Source: Hanleya hanleyi (taxonomy: Eukaryota > Mollusca > Polyplacophora > Lepidopleurida > Hanleyidae). From it: a stretch of 64,000 bases of DNA. The position numbers and the translations under genes were made by a program. The notes beneath the pieces are model-generated. The model had not been told where the DNA came from and did no database searches. It worked only from the letters and a program-made list of their open reading frames with translations. The stretch spans positions 1-64,000 of the forward strand of contig JAVTVY010019621.1 of the NCBI GenBank assembly GCA_036873755.1. Direction: 5' to 3'. Positions 36,338 through 46,183 of this stretch are shown in pieces; position 1 is the first letter of the stretch, and every line of letters begins with the position of its first letter.

Positions 36338-36658
36338 TCAGACATTTTCCTCGTCCATTTCCATCTCCTCAAGCATGTCATCCACAGCTTCTGGTCCATA
36401 CAGCGTACACCGAATACTTGTCACCAGGTCAGCTTTGTTGCAGGCGTATTCATAGAACGTATTCCGGAGGCCTTCCCCAGCTGCTATTTGTAGGCGGAGG
36501 TTGTAACGGAATGATTTGCGGCCCTCTCTATTTGCCTTGTCGTAACGCTGCTGTAACTCTTCTAGCCGTTTGTTGAGAAAGACGATTTGCTCACAGGCTC
36601 TCTGAAAGGATGATTCTGCTTTTTCAAGACCAGCATGCAATTTGGCGTGGTTCTCCAT
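36338..36658 (-). CDS. Array gene copy 19, intact 106-aa protein
   Basis: Full-length ORF with His8 and Ile82 as its only differences from copy 7. TATA box at 36741-36748. The coding region is near consensus while its stem-loop has decayed. Confidence 0.82.
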   Translation of the reverse strand: MENHAKLHAGLEKAESSFQRACEQIVFLNKRLEELQQRYDKANREGRKSFRYNLRLQIAAGEGLRNTFYEYACNKADLVTSIRCTLYGPEAVDDMLEEMEMDEENV

Positions 36659-37876
36659 GTCAGGAATTTTGTTCTGGACAATTGGTTGACTTTTCTGTAT
36701 AGCAAAATGATTGCGATATGATTAAACACGGCCGTCACGGTTTATATAGCCTGAAATCAAAAGTGCCTTGTGGCAGATGAGTGACTGCTGACACGACTTT
36801 TTTCAAAACTGATGAGTCGGAAACCTCAACAGTGTGACAAGTATATGCCTAGCTTATGTTCGGACAGCATTGAGACAGTCTACGCCTTAACCCCTGCACA
36901 TAATGACGAGATGATTGCAATCATTAACTTGTGATCATGAGACAAAGGGCTAATCACGATCTGATTATTGTGAGTGACAGAGGAGAATCATTAAACAAAT
37001 AATTTACAATTTTATCAAATGGCTCTTTATTAGGTTGGTTTATACTGTGGCAAATCGCCCTGACATATTATTTTGAGAAATCGTATGGATGCTATGTTCT
37101 TTGCTACAATTTCTCGCTTTTTTGCATCATTTCGCACTATATGTGCGGATACTCTATAACGACACGACCGAAACTACGAATTATCTGTAATAAGCACAAA
37201 TACGCTTTCGGTTTGTAAAAGACTACAGTATGCCTGCATGCGAAGCACACGTTTTCAAGTATAATTGCGCAATTTGCTTCACCGTCTCCGAAAGGAGAAC
37301 TTGCGGTAGATACATTTATATGGGCTTCCGGTCTGTGCAGTTGCGCATAAACCGCGAACTTGCGGTGGCTACAAATTATATATGACTCTACCGGTCTGTG
37401 CAGTTCCGCATAAAAAATCGAATATGATAAGTTATTACATAATTACCCAGCAAGTTATTTCATATTTATTAAAGGCACGACAAATAAAACTATTGGCCCA
37501 GTCTATCTCAAAAGAAAATATCACCCAATCAAGACTGTCTCAAACTTTGCGCTCCGTGACTCCATGTTCCATACACAAATCGCTCTGAAAGTTACGTAGA
37601 ATTTGGAAGATTTGCGATATCTGTCTTGCATGCATGTGCATTAAGTCTATATGACGTAGAATTATTACCACTATCGTTTATCTCAGTTTCCATGGTTGTT
37701 TTGATAACTGCTCAAGCTTTATTTCTTTCCTCTTTCCGTGAATGAATGAGTGAGTGTGGTGGATTAAAATAATGTATAACGAGAACGGGAAGCCGTTCGG
37801 CATGGGCAATTTATGTATAAATGCTATACATTAATTGTGTGCTTAGTTTGAAGTCCTCTTTCGGGAGAAAGTGAGT

Positions 37877-37892
37877 GGATCTTAAAAGAGTC
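37877..37892 (-). terminator. Degenerate histone-type stem-loop, copy 20
   Basis: Same two-mismatch variant as copy 19. Confidence 0.65.
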
Positions 37893-37927
37893 TTTTGTTT
37901 TCTTTCAAAATCATAACATTTCAATGA

Positions 37928-38248
37928 TCAGACATTTTCCTCGTCCATTTCCATCTCCTCAAGCATGTCATCCACAGCTTCTGGTCCATACAGCGTACAC
38001 CGAATACTTGTCACCAGGTCAGCTTTGTTGCAGGCGTATTCATAGAACGTTTTCCGGAGGTCTTCCCCAGCTGCTATTTGTAGGCGGAGGTTGTAACGGA
38101 ATGATTTACGGCCCTCTCTATTTGCCTTGTCGTAACGCTGCTGTAACTCTTCTAGCCGTTGGTTGAGAAAGACGATCTGCTCACAGGCTCTCTGAAAGGA
38201 TGATTCTGCTTTTTCAAGACCAGCATACAATTTGGCGTGGTTCTCCAT
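37928..38248 (-). CDS. Array gene copy 20, intact 106-aa protein
   Basis: Full-length ORF with Gln30, Asp63, Lys66 and Ile82. TATA box at 38331-38338. Shares the variant stem-loop and Ile82 with copy 19. Confidence 0.82.
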   Translation of the reverse strand: MENHAKLYAGLEKAESSFQRACEQIVFLNQRLEELQQRYDKANREGRKSFRYNLRLQIAAGEDLRKTFYEYACNKADLVTSIRCTLYGPEAVDDMLEEMEMDEENV

Positions 38249-39462
38249 GTCAGGAATTTTGTGCTGGACAATTGGTTGACTTTTCTGTATTGCAAAATGA
38301 TTGCGATATGATTAAACACGGTCGTCACGGTTTATATAGCCTGGAATCAAAACTGACTTGTGGCAGATGAGTGACTGCTGACACGACTTTTTCAAAACTG
38401 ATGAGTCGGAAACCTCAACAGTGTGACAAGTATATGCCTAGCTTATGTTCGGACAGCATTGAGACAGTATACGCCTTAACCCCTGCACATAATGACGAGA
38501 TGATTGTAATCATTAACTTGTGATCATGAGACAAATGGCTAATCACGATCTGGTTATTGTGAGTGACAGGAGAATCATTAAACAAATAATTTACAATTCT
38601 ATCAAATGGCACTTTATTAGGTTGGTTTATACTGTGGCAAATCGCCCTGACATATTATTTTGAGAAATCGTATGGATGCTATGTTCTTTGCTACAATTTC
38701 GCGCTTTTTGCATCATTTCGCACTATATGTGCGGATACTCTATAACGACGCGACCGAAACTACGAATTTTCTGTAATAAGCACAAGTACGCTTTCGGTTT
38801 GTAAAAGACTACAGTATGCCTGCATCCGAAGCACACGTTTTCAAGTATAATTGCGCAATTTGCTTCACCGTCTCCGAAAAGAGAACTTGCGGTAGATACA
38901 TTTATATGGGCTTCCGGTCTGCGCAGTTGCGCATAAACCGCGAACTTGCGGTGGCTACAATTTATATATGACTCTACCGGTCTGTGCAGTTCCGCATAAA
39001 AAATCGAATATGATAAGTTATTACATAATTACCCAGCAAGTTATTTCATATTTATTATATGCACGACAAATAAAGCTATTGGCCCGATCTATCTCAAAAG
39101 AAAATATCACCCAATCAAGACTGTCTCAAACTTTGCGCTCCGTGACTCCATCTTCCATACACAAATCGCTCTGAAAGTTACGTAGAATTTGGCAGATTTG
39201 CGATATCTATGTTGCATGCATGTGCATTAAGTCTATATGACGTAGAATTATTACCACTATCCTTTCTCTCGGTTTCCATGGTTGTTTTGATAACTGCTCA
39301 AGCTTTATTGTTTTCCTCTTTCCGTGAATGAATGAGTGAGTGTGGTAGATTAAAATAATGTATAACGAGAACGGGAAGCCGTTCGGCATGGGCAATTTAT
39401 GTATAAATGCTATATATTAATTGTTTGCTTAGTTTGAAGTCCACTTTCGGGAGAAAGTGAGT

Positions 39463-39478
39463 GGCTCTGAAAAGAGCC
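39463..39478 (-). terminator. Histone-type 3' stem-loop, copy 21
   Basis: Perfect consensus on the minus strand, attached to a gene fragment. Confidence 0.85.
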
Positions 39479-39513
39479 TTTTGTTTTCTTTCAAAATCAT
39501 AAGATTTCAATGA

Positions 39514-39585
39514 TCAGACATTTTCCTCGTCCATTTCCATCTCCTCAAGCATGTCATCCACAGCTTCTGGTCCATACAGCGTACA
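39514..39585 (-). pseudogene. Array gene copy 21, C-terminal fragment at array edge
   Basis: Only the last 23 codons or so and the stop remain. The sequence switches within GTACA at 39581-39585 to the 508-bp satellite, removing the promoter and most of the gene. Confidence 0.92.
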
Positions 39586-42500
39586 ACACATATAAGGGAA
39601 GTGGGAAGAGGTGCCGACATACTGACTGCGTCACATGACTTCACAGAATAGTCTTCTGGTTAACCTATTCTAAAGCACATACCAAGAATCTAACGATTCG
39701 TGATATGTGTTGTATCTCAGGTACGTTTTTATTGTACCTGTTCATGTGGCAACTTGGATGATATGACCACACGGCCCCTAGCACAGGCATAAGCGGTATT
39801 AGATACAAATCTGAGAGCTATGATGGAAATGCTCTGACAACTCGTACACTGGTAATTGGTGAGCTGTTTCGCTGTGACAACTCGTACATTGGAGATTGGT
39901 GAGCTGTATCATCGTCAGATGTAAATGACGGCATTTAACACAAAAGAATAGTCTGTAATGCCCGATGTCGACCCAGCATCAGCTTCCCACAAGTGCCAAC
40001 ATATATCAAAGACCAAAAGGTCTGTACAGGGGGCGGGCCTCGGGGACGAAACGTCCACCAGCAGAATCTCGCCATATACAGGAAAAAATTACAACATATA
40101 TAAGGGAAGTGGGAAGAGGTGCCGACATACTGACTGCGTCATGACTTCACAGAATAGTCTTCTGGATTGCTATTCTAAAGCACATACCAAGAATCTAACG
40201 ATTCGTGATATGTGTTGTATCTCAGGCCTACCCTTTTATTGTACCTGTTCATGTGGCAACTTGAGAGTGATATGACTACGGCCCCTAGCACCGGCATAAG
40301 CGGTATTAGATACAAATCTGAAGCTATGATGGAAGCTCTGACAACTCGTACTGGTAATTGGTGGCTGTTTCGCTGTGACAACTCGTACATTGGAGATTGG
40401 TGAGCTGCTATCGTCGTCAGATGTAAATGACGGCATTTAACACAAAAGACTGAGTCTGTAAGGCCCGATGTCGACCCAGCATCAACTTCCCACAAGTGCC
40501 AACATATATCAAAGACCAAAGGTCTGTACAGGGGGCGGGCCTCGGGGACGAACCGTCCACCAGCAGAATCTCGCCATATACAGGCAAAAATTACAACACA
40601 TATAAGGGAAGTGGGAAGAGGTGCCGACATACTGACTGCGTCACATGACTGCACAGGATAGTCTTCTGGTTAACCTATTCTAAAGCACATACCAAGAATC
40701 TAACGATTCGTGATATGTGTTGTATCTCATATGACATGACCACACGGCCCCTAGCACCGGCATAAGCGGTATTAGATACAAATCTGAGAGCTATGATGGA
40801 AATGCTCTGACAACTCGTATACTGGTAATTGGTGAGCTGTTTCGCTGTGACAACTCGTACATTGGAGATTGGTGAGCTGTATCGTCGTCAGATGTAAATG
40901 ACGGCATATAACACAAAAGACTAGTCTGTAAGGCCCGATATTGACCCGGCATCAACTTCCCACAAATGCCAACATATATCAAAGACCAAAAGGTCTGTAC
41001 ACGGGGCCGGCCTCGGGGACGAAACGTCCACCAGCAGAATCTCGCCAAATACAGGAAAAAATTACAACACATATAAGGAAGTGGGAAGAGGTGCCGACAT
41101 ACTGACTGCGTCAAGGCTTCACAGAATAGTCTTCTGGTTAACCCAGCACTACAAAAGCTATACAAGAATCTAACGATTCGTGATATGTGTTGTATCTCAG
41201 GCACGCTTTTGTTGTACCTGTTCATGTGGCAACTTGGATGATATGACCACACGGCCCCTAGCACCGGCATAAGCGGTATTAGATACAAATCTAGAGAGCT
41301 ATGATGGAAATGCTCTGACAACTCGTGTACTGGTAATTGGTAGGCTGTTTCGCTGTGACAACTCGTACATTGGAGATTGGTGAGCTGTATCGTCGTCAGA
41401 TGTAAATGACGGCATTTAACACAAAAGACTAGTCTGTAACGCCCGATGTCGGCCCAGCATCCACTTCCCACAAATGCCAACATATATCAAAGACCAACAG
41501 GTCTGTACAGGGGGCAGGCCTCTGGGACGAATCGTCCACCAGAAGAATCTCGCCATATACAGGTAAAAATTACAACACATATAAGGGAAGTGGGAAGAGG
41601 TGCCGACATACTGACTGCGTCACATGACTTCACAGAATAGTCTTCTGGTTAACCTATTCTAAGCACATACCAAGAATCTAACGATTCATGATATGTGTTG
41701 TATCTCAGTACGCTTTTGTTGTGCCTGTTCATGTGGCACAACTTGGATGATATGACCACACGGCCCCTAGCACCGGCATAAGCGGTGATAGATACAAATC
41801 TAGAGAGCTATGATGGAAATGCTTTCTGACAACTCGTATACTGGTAATTGGTAGGCTGTTTCGCTGTGACAACTCGTACATTGGAGGGTGGTGAAGGCTG
41901 TATCGTCGTCAGTGTAAATGACGGCATTTAACACAAAAGACTAGTCTGTAATGCCCGATGTCGACCCAGCATCAACTTCCCACAAGTGCCAACATATATC
42001 AAAGACCAAAAGGTCTGTACAGGGGCGGGCCTCGGGGACGAAACGTCCACAAGCAGAATCTCGCCATATACAGGAAAAAATTACAACACATATAAGGGAA
42101 GTGGGAAGAGGTGCCGACATACTGACTGCGTCACATGACTTCACAGAATAGTCTTCTGGTTAACCTATTCTAAAGCACATACCAAAAATCTAACGATTCA
42201 TGATATGTGTTGTATCTCAGGTACGCTTTTATTGTACCTGTTCATGTGGCAACTTGGATGATATGACCACACGGCCCCTAGCACCGGCATAGCGGTATTA
42301 GATACAAATCTAGAGCTATGATGGAAATGCTCTGACAACTCGTATACTGGTAATTGGTGAGCTGTTTCGCTGTGACAACTCGTACATTGGAGATTGGTGA
42401 GCTGTATCGTCGTCAGATGTAAATGACGGCATTTAACACAAAAGACTAGTCTGTGAGGCCCGATGTCGACCCAGCATCAACTTCCCACAAATGCCAACAT

Positions 42501-42686
42501 ATATCAAAGACCAAAAGGTCTGTACAGGGGGCGGGCCTCGGGGACGAAACGTCCACCAGCAGAATCTCGCCATATACAGGAAAAAATTACAACACATATA
42601 AGGGAAGTGGGAAGAGGTGACGACATACTGACTGCGTCACATGACTTCACAGAATAGTCTTCTGGTTAACCTTTTCTAAAGCACAT
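39586..42686. repeat. 508-bp tandem satellite, six copies plus a partial one
   Basis: The landmark CACATATAAGGGAAGTGGGA recurs near 39585, 40093, 40594, 41066, 41573, 42085 and 42592, giving spacings of about 470-512 bp. Each unit also contains GGACGAAACGTCC, TGACAACTCGTACATTGGAG and GTGATATGTGTTGTATCTCA. Copies differ by small indels. Minus-strand ORFs up to 230 codons cross unit borders but are not conserved between units, so I do not call genes here. The array touches gene copy 21 on the left and the stop codon of the 42686-43008 gene on the right. Confidence 0.92.
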
Positions 42687-43008
42687 TAGACCACGGCATC
42701 TTCCAATGCAGACCATAGATCAGGGTGAAGGGTAAAATGCACTGTACCCCCATCTAGCCGAGCCAATTGAGCAAAGAAAGGGCCGCGTCGGATGTACACA
42801 TCGTGACACAAGTGGATGAGGTCGCCGTCCAGTTCACCACCCGTTTGAATTTGGTCCAGCCCTCTCGGGACAGACGAATGTGAGCCGGGCACGGTTGTGT
42901 AGGGTCCGTGTCTCCCACCTCCTCCATGATATCGACCTTATCCGCATACACGTGCAGGAAAACCTCGGGGGTCAAGCTGAGATACGCCAGTATCATATGC
43001 TCCGCCAT
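42686..43008 (-). pseudogene. Frame-disrupted small gene, possible PC4-like domains, paralog of next gene
   Basis: The reading frame starts at ATG 43008 (MAEHMILAYLSLTPEV) and is colinear up to about 42840. There the continuation shifts by one base into GELDGDLIHLCHDVYIRRGP and ends at 42686. The second part has the pattern RRGPFF, about 16 residues, then FTLHPDLWSALEDAV, matching YRGPFF and FTLDPDVWTAFEKVV in the neighbouring gene. Two segments (HIRLSREGWTKFKRV and the FTLHPDLW one) resemble the ssDNA-binding PC4/p15 pattern of strand plus LxxExWxxLK; that family call is tentative. A TATA box (TATAAATA) lies at 43048-43055, 47 bp before the ATG. The stop is created exactly at the junction with the 508-bp satellite, so the 3' end is probably truncated. 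Confidence 0.6.
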
Positions 43009-43047
43009 GGTCAGTACGTGAATGGTACCAGAGTTGACTGTTTCTCG

Positions 43048-43055
43048 TATTTATA
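43048..43055 (-). promoter_or_regulatory. TATA box of the 43008 gene
   Basis: TATAAATA on the minus strand, 47 bp upstream of the ATG, implying a leader of only about 15-20 nt. Confidence 0.65.
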
Positions 43056-43081
43056 GGGACAACCCCGTGAGATCAAAAGGA

Positions 43082-43661
43082 TCAGGTGGTCATATCACTG
43101 GGCTGGTTGAGTGTAGCCGGGTAATCAATGGCATCGTCGTCGGGTTCATGTAGTTGTTCATGGGGTTCTGCCGCCGATTCTCTCAGGGCACCAGCCCACT
43201 CCAACTCGTCTGATGACCGCTCGTCCGGTGTAAACAGCTGGTCCACGATAGACACCACTTTCTCGAAGGCTGTCCACACATCGGGGTCTAGGGTGAAGCT
43301 TCGCGTAGCATCTTGGTAGCGGCCCAGACGTGGGAAGAAAGGTCCACGGTATACGTAATAGGGCACAGACTAGTGTGAGGCCAACCAGCCGGCGCTGGTT
43401 CCGGCGTGAGCGCTCCTGGTCCATAGCGCGAGCATCAAGGATGGCTGTCATAGTCCAGTAGTGGTGAGTGATGGCACGCCTCTCCATCGAGTGCACTCTG
43501 TGGAGGACCGCTTCTGTGAACTCGTTCAGGATCTGGCGTCGTCCCTCGTTGTCGTCGCCATCTGCAAACATGGACCGGACCACTGCTCGGTAACCCGTGA
43601 ATGAATTCACCGCGGTAGCATGCTGTAAAATGCGAGTCGCACAGGGCTGGATCTCCGTCAT
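43082..43661 (-). pseudogene. Frame-disrupted or spliced gene, paralog of the 43008 gene, possible PC4-like
   Basis: The first frame starts at ATG 43661 (MTEIQPCATRILQHATAV) and is open to 43158. It keeps plausible, Arg-rich helical content for about 100 codons (to LTLVCALL). The better continuation is in another frame from about 43366 (YVYRGPFFPRLGRYQDATRS), which ends at 43082 with an acidic tail. An in-frame TAG precedes that second part. The joint is either a frameshift in a decayed gene or a small intron ending at the CACTAG near 43371; the sequence alone does not decide. The RYQDATRSFTLDPDVWTAFE segment aligns with the neighbour gene. TATA box at 43707-43714, 53 bp before the ATG. Function unknown; PC4-like similarity is a tentative pattern match. 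Confidence 0.55.
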
Positions 43662-43706
43662 GGCTCTGCAACCGTAGAAATGAAGGTGTGTGATCCCGAG
43701 AGACGT

Positions 43707-43714
43707 GTTTTATA
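43707..43714 (-). promoter_or_regulatory. TATA box of the 43661 gene
   Basis: TATAAAAC on the minus strand, 53 bp upstream of the ATG. Confidence 0.65.
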
Positions 43715-43903
43715 GACCATGTCACACATGCGCGCCTAGCTCTACGGGTATAGTCCGTGATACGTACTATTCTGATGGGTTAGTCCAAAATAGAGAGCAA
43801 CAACAACAACACAGATTACAGATCAATCCTTTTATTATGCGTGAACATCATAGGAATGCATGTACTGACCTGTCTGTGGGGGTTTCCCACAATGGCGTTC
43901 ACG

Positions 43904-44021
43904 TTCGTGTCTTTTCGTGTACGTCCGTGTCTTTTCGGGTACGTCCGTGTCTTTTCGGTAAAGTCCATGTCTTTTCGGTAAAGTCCGTGTCTTTTCGGAT
44001 CGGTGACGTCCGTGTCTATCA
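43904..44021. repeat. 20-bp tandem repeat between divergent promoters
   Basis: Six or so copies of a unit close to GTCCGTGTCTTTTCGGNNAC, with small changes (GTGTAC, GGGTAC, GGTAAA). It sits between the minus-strand gene starting at 43661 and the plus-strand gene starting at 44227, where upstream control elements would lie. Confidence 0.85.
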
Positions 44022-44173
44022 TCCGGGCACTTCGCGTCTGCGCCTGCATTGGGTATGTATAAGGGTCTTCATGCGTGCGCGCGCGCAATGCGGCTCAGTC
44101 GTACACCAGTACACCAGTCTCGATCCTCGACTTGGGGTAGAGTGTGCTAAAAATAGATTACCAGCTAGCGTGC

Positions 44174-44208
44174 TATAAAAGGGAAGCGGCCTTGCCATTT
44201 CATCAGAC
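44174..44208 (+). promoter_or_regulatory. TATA box and initiator of the zinc-finger gene
   Basis: TATAAAAG at 44174-44181 and TCAGAC at 44203-44208. The A of the initiator is 31 nt from the TATA start, the canonical spacing. The ATG follows at 44227, leaving a leader of about 22 nt. Confidence 0.78.
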
Positions 44209-44226
44209 ACTCTATCAACCACCAAG

Positions 44227-45153
44227 ATGTTCACTTGCACAACTTGCCAGAAGCAGTTTACTCGTCTAGATAATTTACGACGCCACGAGGCCTCCACCCA
44301 CAACGATGGACTGTATACTTGTATAACCTGCGCACGGTCATTTAATCGGGAAGATGCTTTACTGCGCCACGAACGTTCAATTCATGGGCCACCCAAGCGT
44401 CCATGCGAGGATTGTGATCAACTCTTCAAACGACGCAGTCAGTTGCTGCGACACCAACGGTTGATTCATGGTCCGTCTCTACGGTTTGAGCGACAACTTC
44501 CTACTGAAGAGGAGCCACGGAAGGTGAGATCCAGTGAAGATAAGCCCGGGGAGACGAACGCCACTGGTGATGCGATGAAGGAGAGCCCGCCTATACCCAC
44601 AGTTCAGAAGAGCCTGAATATCCAGCCGGACCCCAGCGTTACGGTTTCGAGTCCTGACAACATCGAACATTTTCTGGTGGAGCCCATAAATGTTCCTAGC
44701 GATCTCTTACAGGACAACCATCCAATCAGTGACATCGATCGGCGCCATTGGTCCATGACACGGTACTGTTTCCACCCTCAAGATATCTACAATTTCCCAC
44801 TGACCAACCGCACCTGTCTACGCAGCTACGTGGAAGCCATCTTCAACGATCAAACTACGGCCTTTACATTGAATGTCGCTTTCGGGTACATCTTACGTCA
44901 CAAAAAGACGGACCAGTTACAGTATTATTATCCCAGTGCCAACAACCATGTGTTTGACCAGCCGGTCACCATCATTAACCGGGGGTCACTAGAGACGATG
45001 CTGGAGATACTGGACACCGTGGAACCCTTGAGATGGGCGCATCGTCAACGCCCCAACATTCAATGGGTGGTAGAGAGGGTAACCAATGTCACGTTTTTCC
45101 TGACCAAGCTGACCGATCACCCCCATCGGTTGAATGCGTCACCCGTGCACTGA
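44227..45153 (+). CDS. Three-finger C2H2 protein with C-terminal domain of unknown function
   Basis: Intact 308-codon single-exon ORF. Three C2H2 fingers fill the N-terminus: Cys4/Cys7/His20/His25, Cys32/Cys35/His48/His53 and Cys60/Cys63/His76/His81, with Arg-rich recognition helices, consistent with nucleic-acid binding. Residues 84-170 are polar and low in complexity. Residues 180-300 form a compact domain (FTLNVAFGYILRHKKTDQLQ, PSANNHVFDQPVTIINR, HRQRPNIQWVVERVTNVTFF). From memory, similar finger-plus-domain proteins are multicopy in invertebrate genomes and may belong to mobile or virus-like elements; I cannot verify this. It is divergent from the two minus-strand genes and uses the same tight TATA-to-ATG spacing. 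Of the three cassette genes only this one has an undamaged frame. Confidence 0.82.
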   Translation: MFTCTTCQKQFTRLDNLRRHEASTHNDGLYTCITCARSFNREDALLRHERSIHGPPKRPCEDCDQLFKRRSQLLRHQRLIHGPSLRFERQLPTEEEPRKVRSSEDKPGETNATGDAMKESPPIPTVQKSLNIQPDPSVTVSSPDNIEHFLVEPINVPSDLLQDNHPISDIDRRHWSMTRYCFHPQDIYNFPLTNRTCLRSYVEAIFNDQTTAFTLNVAFGYILRHKKTDQLQYYYPSANNHVFDQPVTIINRGSLETMLEILDTVEPLRWAHRQRPNIQWVVERVTNVTFFLTKLTDHPHRLNASPVH

Positions 45154-45480
45154 TGAATATCATGCTGTACACACACTCTATGTCTACATGCTGCTCGCTG
45201 ACTTGAGCTCAGTAAACCCTTGTACCTAATGTGACAATGTGTTAAATCATAAAACATGGTGTTTGATATTTCAATTTGTTTTGCTGTGAACATACTAAAC
45301 ATACCCAGGGCGGCTCCCCCAGCCTGGGTATGATGTAACATTGGGGTAATAAACTATATAAACATTGCTGAACTTGTTGTTATTCACGACAACCGCTATC
45401 CGATTGTATAATACTCCGCGCGCGCCACACACTTGCGCAGACCCACCAAACCACGTCCGAAGGTGAACGCCATTGTGGCC
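45154..45480 (+). other. 3' flank of the zinc-finger gene with hairpin and poly(A) signal
   Basis: An inverted repeat ATACCCAGG...CCTGGGTAT (45301-45331, 9-bp arms, 13-nt loop) is followed by AATAAA at 45348-45353, a plausible polyadenylation signal about 195 nt after the stop. The hairpin differs from the histone-type stem-loop of the array genes. No further gene is seen to 45480. Confidence 0.55.
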
Positions 45481-45484
45481 TTAC

Positions 45485-46183
45485 CTAGGCTTCACATGGA
45501 TACCTCACTCGACCCCATTGGACCATGAGTAGCTCCCCTAGCTCCAACACGGCTATGTTCATACCCTTCGGCCACCGCGCATGCGCAGAATGACGCTAGT
45601 TCAACCCCACTAGCCCAGTCAGATGCCCCCTCACCTAGGCTTCACATTGATACATCACTCGACCCCACTGGACCAGTAGTAACTCCCCTAGCTCCAACAC
45701 GGCTATTTTCATACCCTTGGACCACCGCGCATGCGCAGAATGACGCTATGTCAACCCACTAGTCGAGTGAGATGCCCCTTCATGAATGCTTCACTTTGAT
45801 ACCTCACTCGACCCCATCGGCCCATTAGTAACTCCCCTACATGCCAACACGGCTATTTCCATACACTTGGGCCACCGCGCATGCGCAGAATGCCGATAGT
45901 CCAACCCCACACCCAGCCCATCAGATGCCCCTTCACATAAGCTTCACTTTGATACCTCACTCGACCATTGGACCATTAGTAGCTCCCCTAGCTCCAACAC
46001 GGCTACTTTCATACCCTTGGGCCACCGCGCATGCGCAGAATGACGTTAGTTCAATCCCACACCCAGCCCATTAGATGCCCCTTCACCTAAGCTTCACATT
46101 GATACATCACTCGACCCCACTGGACCAGTAGTAACTCCCCTAGCTTCAACACGGCTATTTTCATACCCTTGGGCCACACGAGT
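45485..46183. repeat. 150-bp tandem repeat with NRF-1-like palindromes
   Basis: The block CACCGCGCATGCGCAGAATG recurs at 45573, 45723, 45873 and 46023, exactly 150 bp apart. It alternates with a CTTCACNTTGATACNTCACT segment. GCGCATGCGC matches the NRF-1 palindrome. The fifth unit breaks off at about 46183, and a partial unit resumes at 46629-46700 after the 34-bp minisatellite region, as if sequence had inserted into the array. Confidence 0.88.

Larger units (their letters stand above)
1..39585 (-). repeat. Tandem array of a 1.59-kb gene-bearing unit, 21 gene copies
   Basis: Successive copies of the same unit repeat at about 1,586-1,593 bp, measured from gene ATG to gene ATG (2949, 4538; 27120, 28710, 30300, 31890, 33479). 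Units carrying an 82-bp internal duplication are about 1,670 bp. All copies have the same orientation. The array enters from the left edge, so its true length is unknown, and it ends at 39585 inside a gene copy. Local blocks share private variants: copies 4-5, 6-7 and 8-9 alternate duplicated and unduplicated genes at a 3,258-bp dimer period, and copies 19 and 20 share a variant stem-loop. This indicates ongoing unequal crossing over or gene conversion. Copies differ by a few percent by eye. The gene layout of TATA, ORF and histone-type stem-loop is retained in nearly every unit. Confidence 0.97.

Noticed and set aside
1..39585. Interpretation as a histone, 5S or rDNA cluster, or as a CRISPR array
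   Set aside because: No histone-fold, 5S or rRNA sequence is present. The repeat unit is far too long, and the host is clearly eukaryotic.
40530..40560. GGACGAAACGTCC-type motif in the 508-bp satellite as a hammerhead
   Set aside because: No CTGANGA word lies in the right place upstream; the motif is a simple palindrome.
40791..41483. 230-codon minus-strand ORF in the 508-bp satellite
   Set aside because: It crosses unit boundaries and is open only because of unit-specific indels; equivalent frames in other units are broken.
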